From Alnus glutinosa (lineage: Eukaryota; Streptophyta; Magnoliopsida; Fagales; Betulaceae), in the NCBI RefSeq assembly GCF_958979055.1, contig NC_084892.1, forward strand, positions 25,334,501-25,398,500: a stretch of 64,000 nt of DNA, given 5' to 3'. The position numbers and the translations under genes are program-made. The notes under the pieces were generated by a model. That model was not told the DNA's origin. It made no database searches and saw nothing but the letters and a program-made list of their open reading frames with translations. Shown here in pieces: positions 10,396-21,960 of this stretch; position 1 is the stretch's first letter; each line of letters begins with the position of its first letter.

Positions 10396-13255
10396 TCTTA
10401 GTTGTCATTTCATATCATGGCACTCTGTTAAGTCATCCGACTCAATCTTGTGAGTTCTTCCTTAGTTGGTCCTTTTCAACTGTGGCAATGGTTAAGGTTT
10501 CATCACAATTGAAAACTTATACGTATGAAAGCAAAACCAGTTATCCCAAGTAGTTGCAGGTTACTATAAATTGCATTTTCACCTTTCATGTTACGTACTG
10601 TATGGTATGTGAAGCTTATATACCGCTTGATTTGCTAAGCTATTGCTAAAAACTCGCAATTCCTTAGTATGACTTAGAATTGTGATTAGGCATCTCTTTC
10701 ACCTTTTTGCATAGCTCACTCCTTAGAGTTTCCAATTCATTTGTCATGTTAAATATGTTGCAGTTTTCTTGTTCTGCTATTCTATACTTTAGGGAGCTCA
10801 TTTATTGTATATCCAGATATTGAATGCTTGTACATGTTTGGCATGTTAGAATATTAATTAAATGATTAAACTCAACATTTTCTATTAGCTTAAACTTTTA
10901 GAATAAGTGGTAATTTAACATAGTATCAAAGCCCAGAGATCATGTGTTCGAACCCTACCTCCACAATTCATTTCCCATTTCAGTTAATCATTTCACATGT
11001 TGGGTGTTACTTGTTGAGGAGGAGTTTGAGCCCACACGTGAGGGAGAGTGTTAGAATATTAATTAACTGATTAAATTTACCAATTCTTATTAGCTTAAGC
11101 CTTTGAAATAAGTGTTGATTTAGAATGGCATGTAAGTGATTGTAAAGGTGTAAGTTTGGGTAGCTGATATAGCACCAAAAACTGTGATGGACAACAAGAG
11201 GCAACATGATCCCAGTAAATATGCACCATATAAGCTGGATGAGTTGATGAAAGGCAATATGGTAGTTAGGTATAAAAATTGGCTTAAAATATCAGAATAC
11301 GTATTACTGTACAAGACTCTGCCTCTTTAGCATGATTTTTGCAGAAAAAGTTGATTTTTATCCTCGGTTTTATTTTCTTCTAATTTACGTGCTTCTGGTG
11401 AATATTAATGTTCATATACTGTGGTTTATCTTTGTTTGCTTGTGTACAAGACCGCCCTTGAGGTGTTTTTAAGATACTTTCTCAATCAATTAAACGTTCC
11501 ATTTTTGCATTTAATAGGAAGCTGTAGATTTTATATCATACTATGCTTAAAGGAAATAACATGCTGTAGCCATTAGTTGTGTCAATGTTTTATATTATGC
11601 CATGTTAATTGTGACCTAATTTCTGGGTTGTGTAGATTGGTTCCACTTTGAAGAAGCTGTTTAGTGATGGGGTAGTGAAGCGTGAGGACTTATGGATCAC
11701 CTCCAAACTCTGGTTTGTCTAATACTTATATTGGACTTGAAATTGTGCTAAACATTCTCTAATGTAAATTCAGATATAGTTACCTAGCATGGATTCATGA
11801 CTGTTTTTCACTGTCCAACTGGAACCATATTTACTTGCAGGTGTACTGATTACGAGCCAGAAGATGTACCAAAGGCATTAGACAAAACTTTGCAGGACTT
11901 GCAACTTGACTATTTGGATCTGTATCTAGTATGTATATCACAGTTAAGCTTTTGGCTTTCCATGGATTACAGTGACTGCTATCACTAGTTCCTTGATTGA
12001 TATACATGAAGTTATATCATGACATGCTTCATGCCAGGACATAGATCAAGATAAATTCAAAGACAGCAACTTTGGGAGTCTCACCAGCATTTTTCTTTTG
12101 TTTTGATTTATTAAACATCACTCGGTTACCAAGTATGCTGATTTCTATTGTAGATCCACTGGCCGGTTAGCATGAAGAAGGGATCAGTTGGCGTTAAGCC
12201 TGAAAATCTTACCCAACCTGACATACCAAGTACATGGAAAGCAATGGAGGCGCTCTATGATTCTGGAAAGGCTCGAGCTATTGGAGTAAGCAATTTCTCT
12301 TCAAAGAAGCTTGGGGATCTTTTGGAGATAGCACGTGTGCCACCTGCTGTTGATCAAGTGGAGTGCCACCCTTCCTGGCAGTAGCCAAAACTACATGCAT
12401 TTTGTAAATCTAAAGGAGTCCACTTATCTGTAAGTATGCACATAAAGTGGTTTATAATTTCCATTTGCTGAATAGGAAAAGAAAGAGAAACTTTGCTAGT
12501 AAATCATGCAGAATAGACTAATGGGAAGAGCTGCAGAAATGAAATGGGTCTGTTTCCATTATCTGTGATTTCTGAACAACTCTATTTTGTAGTTACTTAA
12601 TGAACTTTTTCTCATTTCAGGGGCATTCGCCATTTGGTTCCCCTGGTACATGGGCGATCAAGTGCGAGATCCTTAAGAATCCAATTGTCAATATGGTTGC
12701 AGAGAAATTAGGGAAGACTCCTGCACAAGTGGCTCTTCGTTGGGGGCTGCAAATGGGTCACAGTGTACTGCCTAAGAGCGCGAATGAGGCAAGAATCAAG
12801 GAAAATTTTGATGTGTTTGACTGGTCTATACCTGAAGATTTGTTTGCCAAGTTCTCTGAAATTGAGCAGGCAAGTAGCTTAGCCGTATTTCTTTTATTTA
12901 TGCATTGCTCGGAACATTGTATTCTTTTGAATCTAGTTTCAAGAACGGCCACAACATCCTGCCATTGGTCTTGCTATCTTCTTGTTAAATATGCTATTTC
13001 TAAAATATGATGTTCTAAGATGGATTTCTGGGTCATTGACTACCATTCAAATTACAATCAGTAATTGTTTAAGAATATATATATCAGGTAGCTAATAGTT
13101 TCCAACGATTAAAGAGGACTTCCCTTCAATTTAAATGATTGGAATTTTTGTATTTGTTCATGCAGGAGAGGCTAATTAAGGGTACTGGACTTTTTCTTCA
13201 TGAGACCTTTGGTGCCTACAAAACCATTGAAGAACTCTGGGATGGCGAGCTGTGA
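9291..13255 (+). pseudogene. AKR copy 2: aldo-keto reductase with one premature stop
   Basis: Seven exons with consistent phases: 9291-9413, 10212-10262, 11636-11712, 11841-11928, 12154-12429, 12621-12869 and 13166-13255. Exon 1 encodes [20 protein letters not shown] and the GLGTWQ pocket segment. Asp, Tyr, Lys and His of the catalytic tetrad are kept ([24 protein letters not shown]). In exon 5 a CAG codon of the conserved HPSWQQ segment is TAG (12382-12384), ending the product after 189 of about 317 residues and removing the C-terminal NADPH-binding part. No other frame break is visible, so the lesion is young or could be a sequencing or allelic variant. Exon 4 has CTDYEPED where others have CTDHxPED. 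Intron 2 holds a long (AT)n tract. Intron 6 starts with GC. Confidence 0.88.
10338..10393. repeat. (AT)n microsatellite in intron 2 of AKR copy 2
   Basis: A pure TA dinucleotide run of about 56 bases; the short open frame over it is an artefact of the repeat. Confidence 0.95.
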
Positions 13256-13688
13256 GCAGACATCGGATTTTTGAAACATTGTGGTTTCTGTTGTCCTGTT
13301 TTTTATCACAAATTACTTTATTTCATTACTTCTCACCTTGTAGTGACGGCAGTCATGGATTGAGTTGTTTCTGTCTCAGAAATTTATGGTAAATAGAAGA
13401 ACAGTTGCATTGTATTGTGTTGGGGGTGATCATACTATAACAGTGTGCATCCATATTATTATCTATCTTTTAATAATAGATAGACACAACAAAATAAAAA
13501 AAAATAAAAAAGAAGAAATACTCATCATTCAAATGATTTTTTGAACAGCACTTATGTAGATCAATTAAGTAATGCTACCTAAAAGGGCATCAGTATGTTT
13601 GCCATGGTTGGGATAGTTGTCCTAAAGTTAATAGGATTGTTTCAATTTCAAGTAAAATGAAAATAAGTCATTTCATTATTAGAATTTA
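13256..13688. other. 3' flank of AKR copy 2
   Basis: No gene. The first 150 bases parallel the 3' flank of copy 1. There is no SINE at the site where the copy 3-5 flanks carry one; this copy reads GAAATTTATGGTAAATAG there. Confidence 0.5.
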
Positions 13689-14024
13689 GAGAAATGCTAT
13701 TCAACCTTTTCAAGTGTCGATCTCCCATTATTCTTTTCTATGTGGTTCATTCACGTCCACATTTTTATTTTTTTTTTATAAAAAAAACAAAAAAAAAAGA
13801 AAAAAGAAAAAAGAAAAAGGAAAATAACAAAGAGAATTCTAGCCTTCTAGGAGACCGACACTTGAGAATGGAAAAAGAATCCTTTTCGGTTCAAGAGGAG
13901 CCGGTCCTTGTTAAAATAAGGATAAAATTATCATTTCATTTGTTTTTGACAATTTTATCCTTGATTTAACAAGAATCGGCTCATCTCGATCTGAATTCCT
14001 TGAGAATACTGATTAGTATTTTCC
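13689..14024. mobile_element. MITE (GAGAAATG family) containing a second MITE
   Basis: The outer left arm starts GAGAAATGCTATTCA and contains CAAGTGTCGATCTCC. The outer right arm, read in reverse complement and with the inner insert removed, starts GGAAAATACTAATCA and contains CAAGTGTCGGTCTCC. Flanks TAGAATTTA and TATAACTTA agree at 7 of 9 bases. The middle holds A/T-rich low-complexity sequence, and the open frame across it (13694-13969) is not a gene. Confidence 0.65.
13870..13998. mobile_element. Inner MITE nested in the previous element
   Basis: 129-bp palindromic insert whose arms carry GAGGAGCCGGTCCTTGTTAA and, on the other side in reverse complement, GATGAGCCGATTCTTGTTAA. It is flanked by perfect 9-bp repeats CTTGAGAAT (13861-13869 and 13999-14007). 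Removing it restores the right arm of the outer element. Confidence 0.75.
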
Positions 14025-14501
14025 TATAACTTAATATTATTGTATCTAATGATATATAATATGTTAATAAAAAAAGATTTGACTTACAAAAAAAATTCAT
14101 ATAGTTTTTTCAACTGTTTAGACTTAATTTCACCATTTTTTTTTTTTTTTTGAAAAACCTGAAATTAAATCTGAACTACTAAAAAAATTATACTCTATTT
14201 TTTTTTTAAACAGCAAGTAAGCCAAATAAAATCAAAGTTGGGAGGAGAAGTGAAATGATTTCCATTTTATAAGGTATGGTTTCAATTTAATATAATTTTC
14301 CAGAAAGGGAAAACATGACCGTTAAGGAATCGAAATTTCTATCAACGGACAAGCGCGAGAATCAAAAGGTCCAGCAATTTGACTGGTCCTTCAGATAAAC
14401 GGTGATGATACATTCAAAACGACCGCTCTCTCTGTCCGTCTCTGCGTCATCACCAGTTCATACCAGTGTGCAGTAAAACGCGCTTCGAGGAAAGTGAGAA
14501 A
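14025..14501. other. Upstream region of AKR copy 3
   Basis: AT-rich with several poly-T/A runs. The last 100 bases resemble the 5' untranslated region of copies 5 and 6 (CGTCTCTGCGTC, then CAGTTCATACCAG and GGTTCGAGGAAAG-like words). No clear TATA box was identified. Confidence 0.5.
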
Positions 14502-17500
14502 ATGGCGGATGGAATTCGATTCTTCCAGTTGAACACTGGAGCTAAGATCCCTTCGGTAGGGCTCGGCACGGGGCTGGCTCACCCTGGTATCGTCGGCGAA
14601 GCCGTCGCCTCCGCGATCAAGGTCTTCTTCTTCACCTTCTTTGTTTCTCGCGGTCTGATGGTGATGATGATTAATTTTAGTGCTGTTAGAGTAATTGATC
14701 GCTTGTTATATAATTTATAAGAAATGAAAGAGTTGCCGGTTGATTAATTTAGTGCCTTAAGAACTAGGGTAATTTTATATTTGCTTATGCAACATCTCAA
14801 ATTCTCTGTTTTCTTCCCTTTTCCCTATGAGTTACTAAGTTCGACTCCATCATTCTTTTTTCTTTTATTGTTGCTTGTCGATGTAGTATGCCCTTCAATA
14901 AAAACATTTCTGGTATAAGGGTTCTCTCTATTATTTCCGATTATAAACTGAAATTCAGATAAAATGTGAATCCGATGGTTTGCTTTCGAATAAATCATAA
15001 TGGTGAGGGAGTTTCAGCTACGGCTTTGACTTTCATCTGATTTTCACATTGAATTAAGTTGCTTTAACTCCAAACTCGTTACATCATGGAGGACATATGA
15101 CATGCATAGGAGACAATTTCAACACTCGAATGGATACCATCGAAAAAGAAAGAAATCGCAAGAAAACTAAAGTGCTACGAACCTTAATGACTCTCAGATC
15201 GTGTTTAAACCATGTTGGTTGAAAGATCAACAAAGCCAGAAAGGAGGAAAATGGTCTTTTCATGTTAGCCAATCCCCTCTTAACATAATCTCGAACTAAA
15301 TGAAGCACGTGTATGTATCAGCCTTACAATTGGAAACTTGGAGATGCTCCTAAAGGTTCGATACATCTTACAATTAAAGCTTTGAGATGCTTCTAAAGGT
15401 TCGCTGAAGAAGAACTGCACCCGCATTCCACTCTTAGACAAATTTCCAGACGGTGTGTGTACTTTTTATGGTAGTTGTGTATCTCTTAGTTTACTGTTAT
15501 TTCTCATTTTAACACTATAAGAAGGATCAGTAGTTATTGGATTTGCTTGGCTTTGCCTATAAATCATGGCAGCTCCTAAACAAAAAAGCAGTATCGTGTC
15601 TAATTGTTTTGGGAAAAATGGCAAAGGCAATTCAACTCTTTGGGTTGAACATAGGGGCCAAGATCCCTTTGGTTGGTTTGGGGATGTGACAGTCCCACCC
15701 CCTGGTGTTTTCAGCAACACTGTCACCGTGGCCATCAAAGTATTGCTTCTAAAACAATTCTGACCTTGTATACCTTGGCACCTTGCTGTGTTGTGTGAAT
15801 ATAATGTTGGGAAAATATACCATGACCCCTCTGTACTTTAGCACCTTCTGGCTTTGAGACCCCAGTTTTTATTCTGATGAATTTTAGATCTGTTATAAAT
15901 CGAGAGCCCCGTTAAGTTATGCTTGAAAATATAATTAGGTACCTAGGATAAATAAATAATAAAACAAAAAACCCCATAGCTCCATCGTGGGCCTTTTCTG
16001 CCATGGCCATAGAGACCCACGGCCATGGCTGTGGAGGTTGGTCCTCCATGACCTCTTTCTCCCGTGGCTGTGGAGGTTGACCGGCCATGGAGGTGTGGGG
16101 TTTTGTTTTCTGTTAAAAAAATAAAATTATTTGAGAGGCATAATAATATTTTTTAGTCGTTTTTGTTTTTTGTTTGAGAGAAAACCTAACAAAGGTCTCA
16201 ATTTACAAATTTTCAAAGCACAAGTATAAAATTCATCAGATTGGAAATTATGGTCTTAAAATTAAAAATCAATAAAACACATGACGGTTGTTGCATATTT
16301 ATCCTATAGTGCTTAACTACAAGATAAGTAAATGGAACATGATTGTTTTGAATGGTAATACACTTTTTGGTGGTTTTCTTATAATGCACAACAAAAATGT
16401 TGGTAATCGTTAGAAAGTTGCGTGATTGTGTCCATGGCAGGTTGGATATCGAAGCACTGCACAACATGAAACTCTTTTTTCTTGTGTCCATGGCAGGCTG
16501 GATTTCGGCATATTGATTGTGCTAAGTTTTATGGCAATGAGAAGGAGGTAATTTTGCATAGCATAAAAAATTGTATATCATCTTTTTAATGTTACTGTAT
16601 GGTATGTGAAAGTTGACGCTTGATTTGCTCAGTCATTGCTGAAGACTAGCAATGTCCTTGGTATAATTTGGAATTGTTATTAGAAGTCTCTTTCACCTTT
16701 TTGGCATAGCTCACTCTTTAAATGTTCATAGTCATCCCCTGAAACAGGGCAATGTAAGAGATTTAGTTTACCCATTTAATAGTCATGTTGAATATGTCTC
16801 TTTAACTTAAGACTGTTTGCAGAGTTTTCTTGTACTGCTATTCTGTTTTAGGGAGCTTCCTAGATAGTAGATTCAGATATTGAGTGCTAATATGCATTTG
16901 GCGTGTAAGTGAGTTTAGAAGTGTAAACTTGGGTGCTTATATAGCACCAAGAAATCTGATGTATATATCTATTCCCCTTCTCGTAAGTTTCCTAATGAGA
17001 TGAAGAACAAGAGACAATACGATCCCAGGAAGTATGCACCATATAAGCTGGATGAATTAATGAAAAGTTCTATGGTCCTTAGCTATAAAAATTGGCTGAA
17101 CATATCTGAGTACATATTACTTTGTGCAAGTCTCATTAGAGTCTTTCAGTGGCGTGTCAACGGTAGAATGTGCTACTGTGAAAGCCATTACACGTTAGCA
17201 ACACGCATCTGTATGACTTTGTACAAGACACTTGTGTCCTTAGTGTGATTTTTTTTTTCTTCTGTTTTATTTATCTTCTCTATGCACTTCTGGTGAATAT
17301 TAAAATTCATCTACTGTGGTTTGCCCATGTTTATTTGTGCACAAGATACTTTCTCAAGTAATGAAACGTCTTTTTTTTTCTTTGTTATTTTTCTTGCTTT
17401 TTTCCTTTGATAGGAAGCTGTAGATTTCCTATTATACTACTGTAAAATGGTAGCATATTCCATAGACATTTGTTATGTTAATTTTCTGTTTGTGGATCAA

Positions 17501-19155
17501 TGGTTAGAACCTTGCTAAGTGGCTTCACCCTCGTTTGCTATGACAGTTAAAAGTGTATAGTCATGTTGTGACCTAATTTCTGGTTTGTGTAGATTGGGTC
17601 TGCTTTGAGGAAGCTGTTTAATGATAGTGTCGTGAAGCGTGAGGACTTATGGATCACCTCCAAACTCTGGTTTGTTCCCTTTTTGACTTGAAATGGTGCT
17701 AAGCTTTCTCAAATATAAAATTGATTAGAGTTACCTAGCATGTGCTTGTGACTATGTTTCATTGTCTAACTTGAACTATATTTATTTGTAGGTGTACCGA
17801 TCACGCCCCAGAAGATGTACAAGACGCATTAGACAAAACTTTGCAGGACTTGCAACTTGACTATCTGGATCTGTATCTAGTATGTACTAAGCTTTAACTT
17901 TCCTTGAACGTCAATAGTTCCTTTATATTCACGAATTTCCTTCCCAGTCAAACTAAGATAAAGTTATATCACCAGCATTTTCTTTTGTTATGATTTATTA
18001 CTCATCACTCAGTTACTGAGTGTGCTAAGTTATTTTGCAGATCCACTGGCCGGTTAGCATGAAGAAGGGGTCAGTTGGCTCTGATCCTGAAAATCTTACC
18101 CAACCTGACATACCAAGTACATGGAAAGCAATGGAGGCATGCTATGATTCTGGAAAGGCTCGAGCTATTGGAGTAAGCAATTTCTCTTCAAAGAAGCTTG
18201 GGGATCTGTTGGAGGTAGCACGAGTGCCTCCTGCTGTTAACCAAGTGGAGTGCCACCCTTCATGGAAGCAGCCAGGATTACATGCATTTTGTAAATCGAA
18301 AGGAGTTCACTTATCTGTGAGTATGCAGATATATAGTGGTCTATAATTTCTATGTTCTGAAGAGCGAAAGAAACGGAAATGATGCAAGTAAATCTTGCAA
18401 AATAGACTAATGAGAAGAGCTTGAGAAACAAAATGGATCTGGTTTCATTTATATGTGATTTTTGAACAACCTGCTATTTTTTAGTGACTCAATGATGAAC
18501 TTTTTCTTATTTCAGGGGTATAGACCATTGGGTGCACCTAGTAAGGGGTATAAGATTGAGGTACTTAAGAATCCAATTCTCAATATGATTGCAGAGAAAT
18601 TGGGGAAGACTCCTGCACAAGCAGCTCTTCGTTGGGGGCTACAAATGGGTCACAGTGTACTGCCTAAAAGCACAAATGAAGCAAGGCTCAAGGAAAACTT
18701 TGATGTTTTTGACTGGTCTATACCTGAAGATTTGTTTGCCAGGTTGTCTGAAATTGAGCAGGCAAGTAGCTTAGTCCTATTCTTCTATGCGTGCATTGCT
18801 AGGTATATGTATTTGTTTGAATCTTGGTTTGATGGCTACTATCAGTCTATAGAACAGCCGTGGCATCCTGCCATTGGTCTTTGCCATCCTTGTTAAATAT
18901 GCGATTTTTACAAAATGATGTTTTAAGATGGATTTCTGGATCATTGACTACCCATTAATTTTTATAATCACTTATTCTTGATTCACTTTGTGAAGATGAG
19001 ATGCTACTGCATGATTTCCAAAGTCAAAACAATATACATTATTAAAATTTTGGTATCTATTCACGCAGGAGAGGCTAGGTAAGGGCACTGGATTTGTTCA
19101 TGAGACGTTTGGTGCCTACAAGACCATTGAAGAACTCTGGGATGGTGAGCTGTAA
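14502..19155 (+). CDS. AKR4C: AKR copy 3: aldo-keto reductase, 314 residues if spliced to the distal exon 1
   Basis: Exon 1 at 14502-14621, then 16497-16547, 17593-17669, 17792-17879, 18041-18316, 18516-18761 and 19069-19155 (TAA stop). All junctions have acceptable signals and phase, giving one open frame with the tetrad Asp (FRHIDCAK), Tyr (KFYGNEKE), Lys (ITSKLW) and His (IHWPV). Two oddities stand out. The GTWQSDPG segment is GTGLAHPG, losing the Trp that in this superfamily lines the active-site pocket. Intron 1 (1.9 kb) also contains a second, dead exon 1 (15618-15740) of the copy 2 type, suggesting exon 1 was borrowed from a neighbouring copy. Exon 6 is one codon shorter than in copies 1, 2 and 6 ([14 protein letters not shown]). 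Intron 6 begins GC. Expression is unproven; it may be a pseudogene if the distal exon is not used. Confidence 0.78.
15618..15740 (+). pseudogene. Dead exon 1 inside intron 1 of AKR copy 3
   Basis: ATGGCAAAGGCAATTCAACT begins a stretch matching exon 1 of copy 2 ([22 protein letters not shown]). The Trp codon of GTWQ is TGA, and a 2-base gain follows within the DPGVVG segment. Its 5' flank also resembles that of copy 2. This is probably the original exon 1 of copy 3. Confidence 0.8.
15800..16300. repeat. Inserted repeat block in intron 1 of AKR copy 3
   Basis: Not present in copy 1 or 2 introns as far as I can see. It contains repeated CCATGG and GGCTGTGGAGGTTG words and opposing CTGATGAATTTTA and TAAAATTCATCAG segments, so it is partly self-complementary. 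Likely a degenerate foldback element; the ends are unclear. Confidence 0.4.
16428..16505 (+). repeat. Duplicated exon 2 acceptor in AKR copy 3
   Basis: GTGTCCATGGCAGGTTGGAT (about 16428) is repeated 53 bases later as GTGTCCATGGCAGGCTGGAT (about 16481). Only the second continues into a full exon 2. The first stops matching after YR and is a decoy acceptor. Confidence 0.65.
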
Positions 19156-19300
19156 GCAGACATCAGATATTTGAAACATTGTGGTATTTCTTGCTCTGTT
19201 TGATAACAAATTACTATATTTTCTATGCTTTTTCACTTGGTGGTTACAGTAGTTAGGGATTGCATAAATTGTTTCTCCCTTAGAAAATTGTAGTAAATAA
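19156..19300. other. 3' flank of AKR copy 3 up to the SINE
   Basis: 3' untranslated-like sequence, nearly identical to the flanks of copies 4 and 5. It ends in the left target duplication GAAAATTGTAGTAAATAA (19283-19300). Confidence 0.6.
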
Positions 19301-19571
19301 CCGCAGGGGGTTGGCTCTAGTAGTAAGGGATTTGCTTTTGTGGTAGTTCCATGAGGTCTAGGCTTGAATCTCATTAAGTGTATACAATTCTTTGAGGCCA
19401 GCGAAATCGGGGTATTACCCGATTCATATGGAGGGGGCACTTTACACGGGTCTGAGGTTTATCTGACAAGGGTGGGTACACTAAATGGCCCTACCATAGA
19501 AGGTTTCTCATCATAATTTTTATTTATTTCATTTTATTTTTATTTTTTTAAAAAAAAGAAAGAAAAGAAAA
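19301..19571 (+). mobile_element. tRNA-derived SINE, copy A
   Basis: The head resembles a tRNA gene: box A-like GGTTGGCTCTAGTAGTAAGG and box B-like GGCTTGAATCTC. A tRNA-unrelated body follows (GAGGCCAGC, TTACCCGATTC, GGGCACTTTACAC), ending in an A/T-rich tail. It is flanked by 18-bp repeats GAAAATTGTAGTAAATAA and GAAAATCGTAGTAAATAA. The same insertion is present after copies 4 and 5. Confidence 0.8.
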
Positions 19572-19589
19572 GAAAATCGTAGTAAATAA

Positions 19590-21172
19590 AGGAGCGTTTG
19601 CTTAACACGTTAGGTTTAGGAGAGATTTGTGCATGGTAATATAGCAAATGTACAAGTGAAAAAGTCATTTAAACCAATGAAATGCCAATTTTTGTTGTTC
19701 TTGGAAATTGATAATGGTTGAAGTTCTACTAGATCCATCACCGTAGCCTGCTTTTTGCGCACATATAATACAATGAGGTAATGCCTCAGTTTCTGTCCAC
19801 ATAACTTGATCCCGTTAAATTATAATTGTAATACATATAATACAATGAGGTAATACAATGATTTTTGCATACATATAACATGGCTTCTTCGACACGCTAA
19901 TTGAATGACTACTTTGAAACGTAGAGTTAAAATTATAGCATATGTAACTTGTGCGCTATATTCCAATTGTGCTGTTTCATATGCTAACTAGGTCTTTGAC
20001 AGCATTACATAAAGACCCATTTATTACAACCATGTCAAACCAATATACCGGTTGACATGACGTGTTTTTATGTGGCTTACAATATTAACTACTTAAAAAA
20101 ACAAGTTTAAGTCATTTAAAACATGTCATTTTAGCCAATATGACGTACATATATATAATAAAGGGTGTGAAGTGTTGTATTACTCTTATATGAAACGATG
20201 AAAAGCATAGAAGAAAGGATTTAGAAGTTCGACCACATATAAGGCTGTCATCAACATTCTAATGAATGTGACTAACGGCTTTTGTTTAAGTTTTTACGCT
20301 AGTTCCTAATTAAGAGTACTAGGTTTTTTCACTTTTGAGTTTTGAATTGGAGCGTGAAGTTAATGGTTTAAAGAAAGATTATTATTTTTTTTCCCTAACT
20401 CAAGAAGGGATGAAAAAAGAACATTTGCAAGACTATTTCGTATATTTATTTTTATTGTGATTTGAGTTAAGTTAAAGGGACATGTTAGCTGTCCATTCCT
20501 TACCTATTTCCTACTTATTTTCATATAACCAAATCTTAAATTCACCATTAAATTTGAAAATGAGATAGGTAAGAGATGGGTAGGGGATGAACTTGTATTA
20601 TTTTCCTAAGTTAAATGAGAAAAAATCAACAAACACTTGCTATGGCAATGTGCCGGCTCTTTCATTAAGTCAATTAGTCAGTCGTCTAAGGCCTTCAATA
20701 AAACTAGGCCCTCAAATAATAGGAAAATGATTCTCTATGTTTCAAATGAAATGGAGAGAAGCACATTTCTTATTCAAGTGGGCCAAAATTGTCTAAAAAA
20801 ATGAAATGAATTATGACAATTTTAATCCTCTTAAAATAAGGCACCGACTCCTTTTAATTTCAATTGAAATGAAGGACAGGATCCTATTCCCAAATAGCAG
20901 TAGCATAATCGAGGCCCTTTTCGTTTAAAAAGAAAAAAGAAAAAAAAGCGCACACACATTTAAGGCCCCATTTATCACAAAAAGTTTACTCAATGCTTTC
21001 TAATTATGGTAAAAATAAAAGGTTTACCAATTGAAATAGGAAAAGGTTCACTTTGAAAAAGAAAGAGAAACAGATGGAAAGTCTTAAGGAGGGGCATATG
21101 TAAGAAATGTTATATACCATATTTTTTATTCTAAATTATCTTTCAATGTTAATGTTACAATTCTAACAAACT

Positions 21173-21205
<33 letters not shown>

Positions 21206-21779
21206 CAATTACTTAATAAAAATTAGTTAAAATTGTCATGTCAATATTGTAAAATAATTACTTGTTGAACAAATAAGTTGCAAACAAAGTGATTTAGTGC
21301 TCTCTAAATAAGGTTGAAAGATGAAAAGTCTTAAAAGATGGTCGTGTCTTATTCAATTAACAATCTCTTTGTCATTTTCCTTTTTTTCTTTTTGAAGTCT
21401 CATTTAAAAATTGAATTCTTCTCCAATTTTATGATTTTCTTTTGCCACCAATACAGTTCAAGTCCTAAAATCAGTAATTCCGTATCTGTTACCGTTCCTT
21501 ATGCTAAAAGAAGTTTTTGAAAATTAAAATTAATTCTGTTTGAAATTCTCATCCCCTTCTCATTCCTTTAATTTTACTACTCTAAAAAAAAATGAGCTTT
21601 AAAACATTCTTTTTAACTTTTTTTACTGTTTATATTAGATCAACTTTTTTTTTTTATTACTATTTAAATAAAAAAATTTACTACAATACAAATTCCTTTC
21701 ACTTTTTCATATAATTTTTTTTTTTTTTACTTTGTATCGTATTAATTATATTTTACGATTACTAAAAACAAAAACAAAA
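19590..21779. other. Duplicated spacer between AKR copies 3 and 4
   Basis: No gene. AT-rich sequence that is nearly identical to the spacer after copy 5 (30349-32470) and more distantly to the one after copy 4 (24784-26400). Includes an (AT)n tract near 21176-21202. The small open frame at 21338-21520 recurs at 32085 because the spacer is duplicated. Confidence 0.6.
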
Positions 21780-21960
21780 AATTATGAGGAGAGAAAATTT
21801 CAAACAGGCATGTCACAAGAGGGGTGTCCGGTGGCGGTGGCTGATGCGTAAAGAATATTGGTTCTTGCAAGTTGCAATCTCCGTGTAGGGAAAATGACTC
21901 TTGCACAACAGTGTAAGGTATTAGAGACATGGGGTGGATCCCTTGTGATAAGGTATTAGA
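21780..21960 (+). promoter_or_regulatory. Orphan AKR promoter fragment
   Basis: Matches the distal promoter of copies 5 and 6 (AAATTATGAGGAGAGAAAAT, then CAAGAGGGGTGTC and TTGGTTCTTGCAAGTTGCAA). It stops at GGTATTAGA (21960), where it joins intron 2 sequence of copy 4. The TATA box, 5' untranslated region and exons 1-2 that should follow are gone. Confidence 0.7.

Noticed and set aside
10314..10553. 79-codon frame with a long IYIYIY tract
   Set aside because: Translation of an (AT)n microsatellite in an intron.
16110..16500. Possible separate gene on the minus strand (92 codons at 16491-16213)
   Set aside because: Covers the intron 1/exon 2 acceptor of AKR copy 3 and includes repeat-derived sequence.
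17000..17248. 82-codon frame in intron 2 of AKR copy 3 as a separate gene
   Set aside because: Lies in an intron and is shared only by duplication; reported instead as an exon-like block worth checking.
19303..19420. tRNA gene suggested by box A and box B
   Set aside because: No cloverleaf can be completed and it is fused to a repeated body with a tail and target duplications, so it is a SINE.
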